Below, piece by piece: positions 1 to 6,110 of a stretch of 6,110 bases of DNA. Location of the stretch: positions 1-6,110 of the forward strand of contig CAYPQK010000129.1 in NCBI GenBank assembly GCA_964412895.1, given 5' to 3'. The notes beneath the pieces are model-generated. The model did not search any database and was not told the origin of the DNA. It saw nothing but the letters and a program-made list of their open reading frames with translations. The position numbers were made by a program, and so were the translations under genes. The DNA comes from CALMRE01 sp964412895 (GTDB taxonomy: Bacteria; UBP6; UBA1177; JAKLFG01). How positions within the stretch are numbered: the first letter of the stretch is position 1; every line of letters starts with the position of its first letter.

Positions 1-1
1 C

Positions 2-2851
2 GGCGGCTTCCAGAAGCAGTATCAGGTCGAGGCCGACCCGTTCCGCCTCGCCTCGTTCGGCATCTCGTTCGACGAGCTGACCGCCGCGATACGGAGCGGC
101 AACGGCGACACCGGCGGCCGCCTGCTCGAATTCTCGGGGCGCGAATACATGCTGCGCGGCAAAGGCTACGCGAAAAATTCGGCCGACATCGGCGACATCG
201 TCATCCGGTCGAACGCCGGGGTGCCGCTGCGGGTCCGCGATGTGGCGACGGTCCACGAGGGGCCCGACCTGCGGCGCGGCGTGGGCGATCTCAACGGCGA
301 GGGCGACGCGGTATCGGGCATCGTCATCATGCGGAGCGGCGAGAACGCGCTGAAAGTGATCGACCGGGTCAAGGAGAAGCTCGAACTGCTCAAACCGGCG
401 CTCCCCGCCGGGGTCGAGATCGTCGAGAACTACGACCGCTCGGTTCTCATCACCGCCGCCATCGACACGCTGAGGAACACCCTCCTCGACGAGATGCTGG
501 TGGTGAGCCTCATCATATTCCTCTTCCTCCTTCATTTCCCCTCGGCCGTCATCCCCATCGTCACTCTTCCGCTCGCCATCCTCATCTCCTTCATCCCGCT
601 CTATCTCACCGGCGTCACGATCAACATCATGTCGCTGGGCGGCATCGCCATAGCGATCGGTGCGATGGTCGACGCCGCGATAGTCGTGGTGGAGCAAACG
701 CACAAAAAACTGGAGATATGGGAACGGGAGGGCAAAAAGGAGCACTGGCGCGATGTCATCGTCGGCGCCATCAAGGAGGTGGGCCGCCCGTCGTTCTACT
801 CGCTCCTCGTCATCGCGGTCGCCTTCATTCCGATATTCGCCCTCGAAGGGCAGGAGGGGCGCCTTTTCAAGCCGCTCGCCTACACCAAGAACTTCGCGAT
901 GTTCTTCGCCGCCTTCCTCGCCATCACCCTCGATCCGGCGCTACGGATGCTCCTCTTCCGCGAGAAACGCTTCTCGTTCCGCCCCCGCTTCCTCGCCGCC
1001 ATCACCAACGCCGTCGCGGTCGGCCACATCATGCCGGAGGAGCGCCATCCGCTCTCACGCATCCTCCACCGCCTCTACGGGCCGCTGGTCGATGTGGTGT
1101 TGCGGTGGCCCAAAACGGTCATCCTCCTCGCGCTGGCGGCCCTCATCTCGACCGTGCCGATCTACTTGAAACTCGGCGGCGAGTTCATGCCGCCGCTCTA
1201 CGAAGGAACCCTTCTCTACATGCCCACCACCCTCCCCGGCATCTCCTCGACCGAGGCGGCGCGCCTGCTCCAGATACAGGACCGCATCATCCGCACCGTC
1301 CCGGAGGTCGACCGCGTCTACGGCAAGGCGGGCCGCGCCGATACCGCCACCGACCCGGCGCCGCTCTCGATGATGGAGACGGTGATAGTACTGAAACCCG
1401 AGAACGAATGGCGGAAAGTCGACCGCTGGTACCGCGACCTCCCCGAATGGGCGCAGTCGCCGCTCCGCCACCTCTGGCGCGACCGCATCACCTACGACGA
1501 TATCGTCGCCGACCTCGATACGAAGATGTCCCTGCCGGGGGTCACCAACGCGTGGACCATGCCGATAAAGGCGCGCATCGACATGCTCTCGACCGGCATC
1601 CGCACCCCCGTGGGCGTCAAGGTCTTCGGCCGCGATCTGGCCGTCATCGAAAAGATCGGGAGCGACATCGAGCAGGCGGCGCGCACCCTCCCGGCGACCC
1701 GTAGCGCCTTCGCCGAAAAGAGCGCGGGAGGCTACTTCCTCGACTTCACCGTGAAGCGCGACGCCATCGCCCGCTACGGCATGAGCGTCGAGGCGGTCAA
1801 CCAAGTTATCATGTACGCCCTCGGCGGCGAGACGATAGCGACCTCCATTCAGGGACGCGAACGCTACGGCATCAACTTCCGCATCGCCCGCGAACTGCGC
1901 GACGACATCGACAAACTGCGGCGCATCCCGGTGCCGGTACCGTTGCAGAACGGCGCGTCGTCGAAAGCTCAAAGCGGCGGGACGATGGAGATGGCAACGG
2001 CGACGAACTCACGACCGGCGGGGGCCTATGTGCCGCTGGGCGAGCTCGCCGAGATAGCGGTCACCTACGGCCCCTCGATGATCCGCGACGAGAACGGGAT
2101 GCTCTCGGGCTATGTCTTCATCGACACCGCGTCGTCCGACATCGGCGGCTATGTCGCCGACCTCCGCGCGGCGCTGAAACAGGTGACGGTCCCCGCCGGA
2201 TACGCGCTCGCCATTTCGGGACAGCATGAATCGATGGAGCGGGTCAAAGAGCGCCTCTCCTCCATCGTCCCGCTGACCCTCTGCCTCATCTTCTTCCTCA
2301 TCTACCTCAACACCCGGTCGGCCGTGAAGACCTTCATCGTGCTCCTCGCCGTCCCCTTCTCGATGATCGGCGCGTTCTGGATACTGTATCTGCTCGGCTA
2401 CCATCTTTCCATCGCGGTGTGGGTGGGGATCATAGCGCTCCTCGGCATCGACGCCGAGACGGGCATCTTTATGCTGCTCTATCTCGATCTCGCCTACGAG
2501 GATAGTCGGAAGAACGGCACGATGAAGAGCGTGAAGGATCTCTCTGCGGCGATCCACGAAGGGGCGGTCAAGCGGGTACGGCCGAAGTTCATGACGGTCG
2601 CGACGGCGGCCATCGGCCTCGTTCCGATCATGTGGTCGCTGGGGGTGGGGAGCGATGTGATGAAGCGCATCGCGGCGCCGATGATCGGCGGGCTATTCAC
2701 CTCGTTCGCGATGGAACTGCTGGTTTATCCGGCGATCTATCTGCTGTGGAAGAAACACGATCTTGCGGATGAGAACCCTGTTCAGAACAAGGCTTCCACA
2801 TCCATCGAAAAGAATTCATCGAGCGGGATGCCGCCGCTCCCCACCAGATAG
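2..2851 (+). CDS. cusA: Heavy-metal efflux RND pump, CusA/CzcA family (5'-partial)
   Basis: Inner-membrane proton/metal antiporter subunit of a tripartite CusCBA/CzcCBA-type pump that exports metal cations from the periplasm or cytoplasm. The frame is open to the left edge. The first Met (149) is internal, since the preceding codons read GGFQKQYQVEADP and GISFDELTAAI, typical of the first periplasmic half in this family. Numbering from the first codon here, membrane segments lie near 165-235 (with IMSLGGIAIAIGAMVDAAIV), 265-320, 370-392, 755-830 and 860-920. The proton-relay residues known in CusA all have counterparts: D224 in GAMVDAA, E819 in IDAETGIF and K862 in RVRPKFM. The EGQEGRLFKPLAYTK and RIDMLSTGIRTP blocks are also kept, the latter in the second periplasmic half. 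Metal preference (Cu/Ag versus Co/Zn/Cd) is not settled, so the symbol is by family resemblance. Oddities are a 28-residue low-complexity insert (residues 648-675) and a tail after about 2780 that is antisense of the neighbouring ATPase gene. The adaptor and outer-membrane genes would lie to the left. Confidence 0.95.
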   Translation, partial: GGFQKQYQVEADPFRLASFGISFDELTAAIRSGNGDTGGRLLEFSGREYMLRGKGYAKNSADIGDIVIRSNAGVPLRVRDVATVHEGPDLRRGVGDLNGEGDAVSGIVIMRSGENALKVIDRVKEKLELLKPALPAGVEIVENYDRSVLITAAIDTLRNTLLDEMLVVSLIIFLFLLHFPSAVIPIVTLPLAILISFIPLYLTGVTINIMSLGGIAIAIGAMVDAAIVVVEQTHKKLEIWEREGKKEHWRDVIVGAIKEVGRPSFYSLLVIAVAFIPIFALEGQEGRLFKPLAYTKNFAMFFAAFLAITLDPALRMLLFREKRFSFRPRFLAAITNAVAVGHIMPEERHPLSRILHRLYGPLVDVVLRWPKTVILLALAALISTVPIYLKLGGEFMPPLYEGTLLYMPTTLPGISSTEAARLLQIQDRIIRTVPEVDRVYGKAGRADTATDPAPLSMMETVIVLKPENEWRKVDRWYRDLPEWAQSPLRHLWRDRITYDDIVADLDTKMSLPGVTNAWTMPIKARIDMLSTGIRTPVGVKVFGRDLAVIEKIGSDIEQAARTLPATRSAFAEKSAGGYFLDFTVKRDAIARYGMSVEAVNQVIMYALGGETIATSIQGRERYGINFRIARELRDDIDKLRRIPVPVPLQNGASSKAQSGGTMEMATATNSRPAGAYVPLGELAEIAVTYGPSMIRDENGMLSGYVFIDTASSDIGGYVADLRAALKQVTVPAGYALAISGQHESMERVKERLSSIVPLTLCLIFFLIYLNTRSAVKTFIVLLAVPFSMIGAFWILYLLGYHLSIAVWVGIIALLGIDAETGIFMLLYLDLAYEDSRKNGTMKSVKDLSAAIHEGAVKRVRPKFMTVATAAIGLVPIMWSLGVGSDVMKRIAAPMIGGLFTSFAMELLVYPAIYLLWKKHDLADENPVQNKASTSIEKNSSSGMPPLPTR
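2703..2752 (+). repeat. Direct repeat, left copy (cusA 3' end)
   Basis: These 50 bases encode the last membrane helix of CusA (FAMELLVYPAIYLLWK). They recur in the same orientation at 4123-4172, exactly 1420 bases downstream, with 46 of 50 identical. The changes are three in the Leu-Val codons and one in the Ile codon, all conservative. Past 2752 the copies diverge, but both then encode a hydrophilic tail containing VQ (ENPVQNK here, EKSAVQSEK on the right). Upstream of 2703 the two sites are unrelated. Confidence 0.85.
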
Positions 2852-3966
2852 GGCCTGACTTCTTTTTTCGTCACGGCGACGAACTTGTCCAACCCCGCCG
2901 GGCGTTCCCGTACGGCGCCGCTTTTCACCTCGATCGCCGCGATGCGGTCGCCGTTCATCAGTACGAAATCGACCTCGGCGCCGCCGTCGCGCCAATAGAG
3001 AAGCTTCAGGCCGCGCGATACCGCCTCGTTCCGCAGAAAAGCCCCCGCCGCCGACTCGACGACGCGCCCCCACCGTTCCGGATCGCGGCGGACCTCCGCG
3101 AAAAGATCGTCCCGCACCGCGGTGAAAAGCGCGTTGTTGTACACCTGCAATTTGGGGCTCGACCCGCGGCGGCGCACCTCCTCCCCCGCGTACTTCTCAA
3201 GCCCGGCAAGCATCCCCGCTCCGTCGAGAAGCTCCAGATAGTGGGCCAGCGTGACGATATTCCCGGCATCCTGCAACTGCCCCTGCATCTTAGTGTAGGA
3301 AAGGATCCGTCCCGAATAGCGGGCCCCGAGCAGGAACAGCGTGCGCAACAGCGCCGGCTTGTCGATCCGGTTCATCAGCAGGACATCCTTGGAAATGGTC
3401 GTTTCTATCAGCGCCTCCCGGACATATCCGCGCCAACGTTTTTCGTCGCCGATCAGTCCGGCCGCTCCGGGATATCCGCCGAAGAAGAGATACCGGTCGA
3501 TATCGAATCCGAAGGCATCGCGCATCTCGGCGAACCCCCAATGAGTACAGCGGATGAGTTCGAACCGGCCGCCCAGACTTTCGGAGAGGCCGCTCTTGAT
3601 GAGCAACGGCGACGAACCGAGGAGAACCAGTTTGAGCGCCCGCTTTTCCCGCGTATCTTCATCCCACAGACGCTTAATGGTGTCGGTCCATCCGTTCACT
3701 TTCTGAATCTCGTCGAGGACCAGCAGGAATTCCTTTCGCGGCGACTCGGCGAGCCGGACGCGGGCCGCCTGCCATTGCTGTTCTATCCAGATCGGCCGTT
3801 CGGCGCCGTCGGCCGATGCATAGGCGTGCGGCAGGTCGAGCATTCCGAGGAGTTGGGTAACGAGGGTCGTTTTACCGACCTGACGGGGACCGGCGAGGAC
3901 CTGTATGAATTTTCTCGGTTCGTTCAGCCGGTCGCGGACCGTGTCGAACAATGCTCTTCGGTACAT
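2782..3966 (-). CDS. AAA ATPase with DUF4143 region (COG1373 type)
   Basis: A complete 394-residue protein, the usual length for this family, which is widespread in bacteria and archaea and whose cellular role is not established. The N-terminal AAA domain (AAA_14 type) has Walker A GPRQVGKTT at 26-34, Walker B LLVLDEIQ at 81-88, a sensor-1-like LVLLGSS at 113-119 and a candidate arginine finger R134 in LGGRFE. The HWGFAEM and FGGYPG motifs follow. The middle (about 180-285) matches the DUF4143 helical region. The C-terminus carries a PD-(D/E)XK nuclease-like core: E304, D333 in AEVDFVL, and E346/K348 in AIEVKSG, so the usual active-site residues look intact. No signal peptide or membrane segment is seen, so it is probably cytoplasmic. 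The ATG at 3966 is preceded by GGAGG at 5 bases. The gene stands alone, opposite to cusA, and its last 70 bases overlap the end of cusA. Control probably acts through the GAGTAA elements upstream. Confidence 0.92.
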   Translation of the reverse strand: MYRRALFDTVRDRLNEPRKFIQVLAGPRQVGKTTLVTQLLGMLDLPHAYASADGAERPIWIEQQWQAARVRLAESPRKEFLLVLDEIQKVNGWTDTIKRLWDEDTREKRALKLVLLGSSPLLIKSGLSESLGGRFELIRCTHWGFAEMRDAFGFDIDRYLFFGGYPGAAGLIGDEKRWRGYVREALIETTISKDVLLMNRIDKPALLRTLFLLGARYSGRILSYTKMQGQLQDAGNIVTLAHYLELLDGAGMLAGLEKYAGEEVRRRGSSPKLQVYNNALFTAVRDDLFAEVRRDPERWGRVVESAAGAFLRNEAVSRGLKLLYWRDGGAEVDFVLMNGDRIAAIEVKSGAVRERPAGLDKFVAVTKKEVRPYLVGSGGIPLDEFFSMDVEALF

Positions 3967-3971
3967 CGCAT

Positions 3972-3976
3972 CCTCC
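3972..3976 (-). promoter_or_regulatory. Shine-Dalgarno site of the ATPase gene
   Basis: On the minus strand the sequence reads GGAGG, then five bases (ATGCG), then the ATG at 3966. The strong match and tight spacing support that start. An ATG two bases into the gap is out of frame and too close to the site to be used. Confidence 0.75.
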
Positions 3977-4002
3977 GTCCGGAAGTTCCTTCACGGTGTT
4001 CA

Positions 4003-4052
4003 GAGTAAGTTTACTCAACGCACTGAGTAAAAATACTCAGGATGGTGAGTAA
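4003..4052. promoter_or_regulatory. Cluster of five GAGTAA/TTACTC hexamers, probable operator
   Basis: GAGTAA occurs at 4003-4008, inverted TTACTC at 4011-4016, GAGTAA at 4025-4030, a near copy ATACTC inverted at 4033-4038, and GAGTAA at 4047-4052. The first pair forms a perfect 6-base inverted repeat with a 2-base gap. The second pair forms a perfect 7-base inverted repeat (CTGAGTA/TACTCAG, 4023-4040) with a 4-base gap. The cluster lies 37-86 bases upstream of the ATPase start and covers the candidate -10, so a dimeric protein binding here could repress the gene. Whether the binder is the ATPase itself or a separate regulator cannot be seen. Confidence 0.6.
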
Positions 4053-4058
4053 AATCAA
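4030..4058 (-). promoter_or_regulatory. Candidate sigma70-type promoter of the ATPase gene
   Basis: Reading the minus strand, TTGATT (4058-4053) and TATTTT (4035-4030) are separated by 17 bases. Each matches the -35 or -10 consensus at four of six positions. Transcription would begin near 4023 and leave a leader of roughly 55 bases before the ATG. The site lies in the only AT-rich stretch of an otherwise GC-rich window, and GAGTAA-type hexamers overlap the -10 and fill part of the spacer. An alternative -35 (TAGACA, further upstream) is possible. Confidence 0.4.
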
Positions 4059-4121
4059 GTTTTATTATGATTGTCTATTTTATTTAGATAGTTATACAGT
4101 CAATGCCTCGTCACATTGCCT

Positions 4122-4217
4122 GCGTTCGCGATGGAACTGCTCATCTATCCGGCGGTCTATCTGCTGTGGAAGGGAGGTCGGGTCGGCGAGAAATCAGCCG
4201 TTCAATCCGAAAAATGA
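4122..4217 (+). pseudogene. Displaced 3' end of a cusA-type gene
   Basis: In one frame this stretch reads AFAMELLIYPAVYLLWKGG, then RVGEKSAVQSEK, then TGA at 4215-4217. That is the last membrane helix and cytoplasmic tail of a CusA-type pump, matching the intact gene's FAMELLVYPAIYLLWK. No cusA coding is found upstream of 4122. The sequence there is the ATPase promoter region, so the fragment has no start and no body. The changes from the intact copy are conservative at protein level, so it looks like a related but separate allele or paralogue rather than a fresh duplicate. It sits 25 bases from the stop of the convergent EGF-repeat gene, which suggests it marks the original end of the cusA locus. 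Confidence 0.8.
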
Positions 4218-4231
4218 AAGAATATTCTTTC
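4210..4231 (-). terminator. Weak candidate terminator of the EGF-repeat gene
   Basis: GAAAGAATATTCTTTC (4216-4231) is a perfect 16-base palindrome that can fold as a 6-base stem with an ATAT loop. On the minus strand it is followed by A and then five T. It begins 12 bases after the stop codon of the EGF-repeat gene, a suitable place. The stem is AT-rich and weak, so real termination is uncertain. The plus strand has no T-run after the palindrome. Confidence 0.35.
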
Positions 4232-4242
4232 GACTACTCCGG

Positions 4243-6110
4243 TCAGGAGCATTCGTTGCTCGAATTGCAGGATTGAAGCAGACCGCAGTCGCCGTCGGCA
4301 AGACACTCGACGCAGGCGCTCGTACTCCCGTAGTCCTTGCATTTCGGCGTACCGCCCGAACACTTGCCGCAGCTCGCTCCGCATTGACTGGCGGTGTTAC
4401 AGTAGGTGCAGAACACCCCGTCGCCGGTGTAGTAGTCGTTGCAGGCACAGGTGAACGAGCCGACGGTATTGGTGCAGGTCGCATGGACATTGCAGTTGTT
4501 CGTCCCGTTACTACATTCGTTTATATCGATACAGGCGCCGCCGGAGAAATTGAAACCGGAAGTACAACCGCAGGTATACCCGCCGTCCGTGTTGGTGCAG
4601 GTCGCCCCCACATCGCCGTCGTCGTTGCAGGGATTGCTCTGCGTGATACATTCGTTGATATCGGTACAACCGATCGCGCCGCTCCCGGCGTAACCCGCCG
4701 GACAATCGGAACAGGTCCGGCCACCGATCGTGTTGGTGCAGACGGTCAACGGGTCGCACCCGCCGTTGTCGACGAGACATTCGTCGATATCCTGACAGGC
4801 GCCCTCGTCCGCGACGAAACCGCCGCCGCAGTTACAGGTGTATCCGCCGGCCGTGTTGGCGCAGGTCGCTCCCGCGTCGCCGTCGTCGTTGCAGGGATTG
4901 CTCTGCACCGTACACTCGTCGACATCGTTGCAGCCGGTCGCGCCGTTCCCGGTGTAGCCCGCCGGACAATCGGAACAAGTCCGGCCGCCGGGAGTGTTCG
5001 TACAAGCGGTCAACGGATCGCACCCGCCGTTGTCGGCGAGACATTCGTCGATATCCTGACAGACGCCTTCGGCCGCGGTGAAACCGGCATGACAGGAACA
5101 GGTATACCCGCCGACCGTATTGGTGCAGGTCGCGCCGGTATCGCCGTCGTCGTCGCACGGGTTGTCGTTCTCTCCGCATTCATCGATATCGCGGCAACTG
5201 CCTTCGGCCGCGACAAATCCGGCATGGCAGGTACAGGTATACCCGCCGACGATGTCGGCACAGGTCGCCGCACTGTCGCCATTGTCGTTGCAGGGATTGT
5301 CGTTCACTTCGCATTCGTCGATGTCGGTACAGCCGGTGTAGCCGTCCCCGTCGTAACCCGCCGGGCAATCGGAACAGGTCCGCCCGCCGGGGGTATTCGT
5401 GCAGTCGGTCAACGGATCGCACTCGCCGTTGTCGATGAGGCACTCATCGATGTCCTCACAGGTACCGTCACCCGCCGTGAAGCCGCTGTTGCAGGCGCAG
5501 GTGTAACCGCCGGTCGTGTTGGCGCAGGTCGCGCCGGTGTCGCCGTCGTCGTTGCAGGGGTTGTCGTTCACTTCGCATTCATCGATGTCGGTACAGCCGG
5601 TGTAGCCGTCCCCGTCGTAACCCGCCGGGCAATCGGAACAGGTCCGCCCGCCGGGGGTGTTCGTGCAGTCGGTCAGCGGATCGCATCCGCCGTTGTCGAC
5701 GATGCATTCGTCGATGTCCTCACAGGTGCCGCTCCCCGCCGTGAAACCGTTACTGCAGGCGCAGGTGTACCCGCCGACGATGTCGGTGCAAACCGCCGTA
5801 TCGTCGCCGTTGTCGTCGCAGGGGTTATCCTGCGTCGCGCATTCATCGATCTCTTCCGTCGCCGTCGTGTAGGAGAATACGAATTCATGGGCGAGTCCGT
5901 TGCCCGCGATATCTTTCACGCCGGTCATGACCGTTACGGTGTACAGGGCGCCGTAGTCGAGCTTTTCATCCGGCGTGAAGATCGCCCGCACGGTCGGGCC
6001 GTTGTAGGAAACGGCGCCGGGCACCATTCCGGCATTCGTTTTCAGCGTTATCGTCGTCTCGGCTATCGTCGCGGCGTCCATCGGTTCGCTGAAGATCACC
6101 TCTATCGCCA
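4243..6110 (-). CDS. Secreted Ig-like/EGF-repeat protein (5'-partial)
   Basis: The C-terminal 622 or so residues of a large extracellular or surface protein. The frame is open at the right edge: AIE precedes the GTG at 6099, and AIEVIFSEPMD is the normal first strand of a bacterial Ig-like (SbsA/Big_5 type) domain, so 6099 is not a start. The Ig-like domain runs to about 5860 and ends with VKDIAGNGLAHEF and FSYTTA. Eleven six-cysteine EGF-like modules follow (5847-4408), nearly all beginning with the calcium-binding signature D-I-(D/N)-E-C. The final 55 residues or so form another cysteine-rich segment (CGASCGKCSGG, ACVECLADGDCG) ending SNECS. Disulfide-rich modules imply export; the signal peptide would lie outside the window. 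No membrane anchor or sorting motif is seen at the C-terminus. Adhesion or calcium-dependent surface binding is a family-level guess. It converges on the cusA remnant. Confidence 0.9.
   Translation of the reverse strand, partial: AIEVIFSEPMDAATIAETTITLKTNAGMVPGAVSYNGPTVRAIFTPDEKLDYGALYTVTVMTGVKDIAGNGLAHEFVFSYTTATEEIDECATQDNPCDDNGDDTAVCTDIVGGYTCACSNGFTAGSGTCEDIDECIVDNGGCDPLTDCTNTPGGRTCSDCPAGYDGDGYTGCTDIDECEVNDNPCNDDGDTGATCANTTGGYTCACNSGFTAGDGTCEDIDECLIDNGECDPLTDCTNTPGGRTCSDCPAGYDGDGYTGCTDIDECEVNDNPCNDNGDSAATCADIVGGYTCTCHAGFVAAEGSCRDIDECGENDNPCDDDGDTGATCTNTVGGYTCSCHAGFTAAEGVCQDIDECLADNGGCDPLTACTNTPGGRTCSDCPAGYTGNGATGCNDVDECTVQSNPCNDDGDAGATCANTAGGYTCNCGGGFVADEGACQDIDECLVDNGGCDPLTVCTNTIGGRTCSDCPAGYAGSGAIGCTDINECITQSNPCNDDGDVGATCTNTDGGYTCGCTSGFNFSGGACIDINECSNGTNNCNVHATCTNTVGSFTCACNDYYTGDGVFCTYCNTASQCGASCGKCSGGTPKCKDYGSTSACVECLADGDCGLLQSCNSSNECS
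4408..5847 (-). repeat. Tandem array of eleven EGF-like modules, two alternating types
   Basis: In protein order the modules span 5847-5713, 5712-5584, 5583-5449, 5448-5320, 5319-5185, 5184-5050, 5049-4921, 4920-4786, 4785-4657, 4656-4522 and 4521-4408. Type A (45 residues; 1, 3, 5, 6, 8, 10) has NPCNDDGDTGATC and GGYTC. Type B (43 residues; 2, 4, 7, 9) has NGGCDPLTDC and GGRTCSDCPAGY. Module 11 is a shorter, more canonical EGF with GSFTC. The order is A-B-A-B-A-A-B-A-B-A-EGF, so the basic unit is an 88-residue (264-base) A+B pair, broken once where modules 5 and 6 are both A. Confidence 0.9.
5291..5724 (-). repeat. Recently duplicated 264-base A+B unit
   Basis: Bases 5291-5460 match 5555-5724 at a spacing of exactly 264, with about 160 of 170 positions identical by eye. 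The match includes a perfect 77-base block (5318-5394 against 5582-5658). This covers type B modules 4 and 2 and their junctions with the next A modules. Synonymous sites are conserved too, which points to recent duplication or gene conversion rather than selection on the protein alone. Confidence 0.8.

Noticed and set aside
149..151. ATG as the start of the pump gene
   Set aside because: In-frame family-typical residues continue upstream to the window edge, so this Met (EYMLRGKGY) is internal.
1055..1972. Long open frame on the minus strand (305 codons) and another on the plus strand at 718-1704
   Set aside because: Both lie inside the strongly supported CusA coding region in other frames. 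Their products are Arg/Ala/Asp-rich with no domain motifs, as expected for shadow frames in GC-rich DNA.
2779..4004. TGTTCAGA direct repeat (2779-2786 and 3997-4004) as a target-site duplication around the ATPase
   Set aside because: An 8-base match in two searched flanks is plausible by chance. There are no terminal inverted repeats, the left copy overlaps the ATPase stop codon, and the right copy lies within the operator region, not at the cusA junction.
3241..4008. Plus-strand open frame of 255 codons opposite the ATPase
   Set aside because: It is antisense to a gene with intact Walker and nuclease-like motifs, runs through that gene's promoter region, and shows no recognisable domain.
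4408..5847. Regularly spaced DNA repeats as a possible CRISPR array
   Set aside because: The periodicity (129-135 bases, 264-base super-unit) is explained by an open frame with conserved cysteines, and there are no short identical repeats with unique spacers.
6097..6099. GTG as the start of the EGF-repeat protein
   Set aside because: It encodes a Val inside the first strand of the Ig-like domain (AIEVIFSEPMD), there is no Shine-Dalgarno site, and an exported protein would need a signal peptide.

Overview
The window is a GC-rich bacterial segment, probably from a Gram-negative organism because it carries an RND-type efflux pump that needs an outer envelope. The taxon cannot be fixed from the sequence. 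A CusA-type pump, a COG1373-type ATPase and a secreted protein with many EGF-like repeats would fit deltaproteobacteria-like, spirochaete-like or other environmental lineages, and I do not go further than that.

Layout. (1) 2-2851, plus strand: the C-terminal four fifths or so of a heavy-metal RND pump (CusA/CzcA family), entering from the left edge. (2) 2782-3966, minus strand: a complete 394-residue AAA ATPase with a DUF4143 region and a nuclease-like C-terminal domain. Its 3' end overlaps the end of the pump gene tail to tail. (3) 3967-4121: an AT-rich control region holding five GAGTAA/TTACTC-type hexamers around a candidate promoter for the ATPase. (4) 4122-4217, plus strand: a second, diverged copy of the last codons of a cusA gene with its own stop codon and no body. 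(5) 4243-6110, minus strand: the C-terminal part of a large secreted protein, with one Ig-like domain, eleven EGF-like modules and a cysteine-rich tail. It runs off the right edge.

The most informative point is the arrangement of (1), (2) and (4). The 50 bases at 2703-2752, near the end of the pump gene, recur at 4123-4172 with four differences. The ATPase and its promoter region lie between the two copies. The pump gene no longer ends on a native-looking stop: it reads about 20 codons into the antisense of the ATPase C-terminus. The simplest reading is that a roughly 1.4-kb unit carrying the ATPase entered, or recombined at, the 3' end of cusA and left the displaced end beside the EGF gene. 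Loss of most of a tandem second cusA is the main alternative.

The pump and the EGF protein have no evident functional link. The ATPase looks like a self-contained, self-regulated accessory gene.
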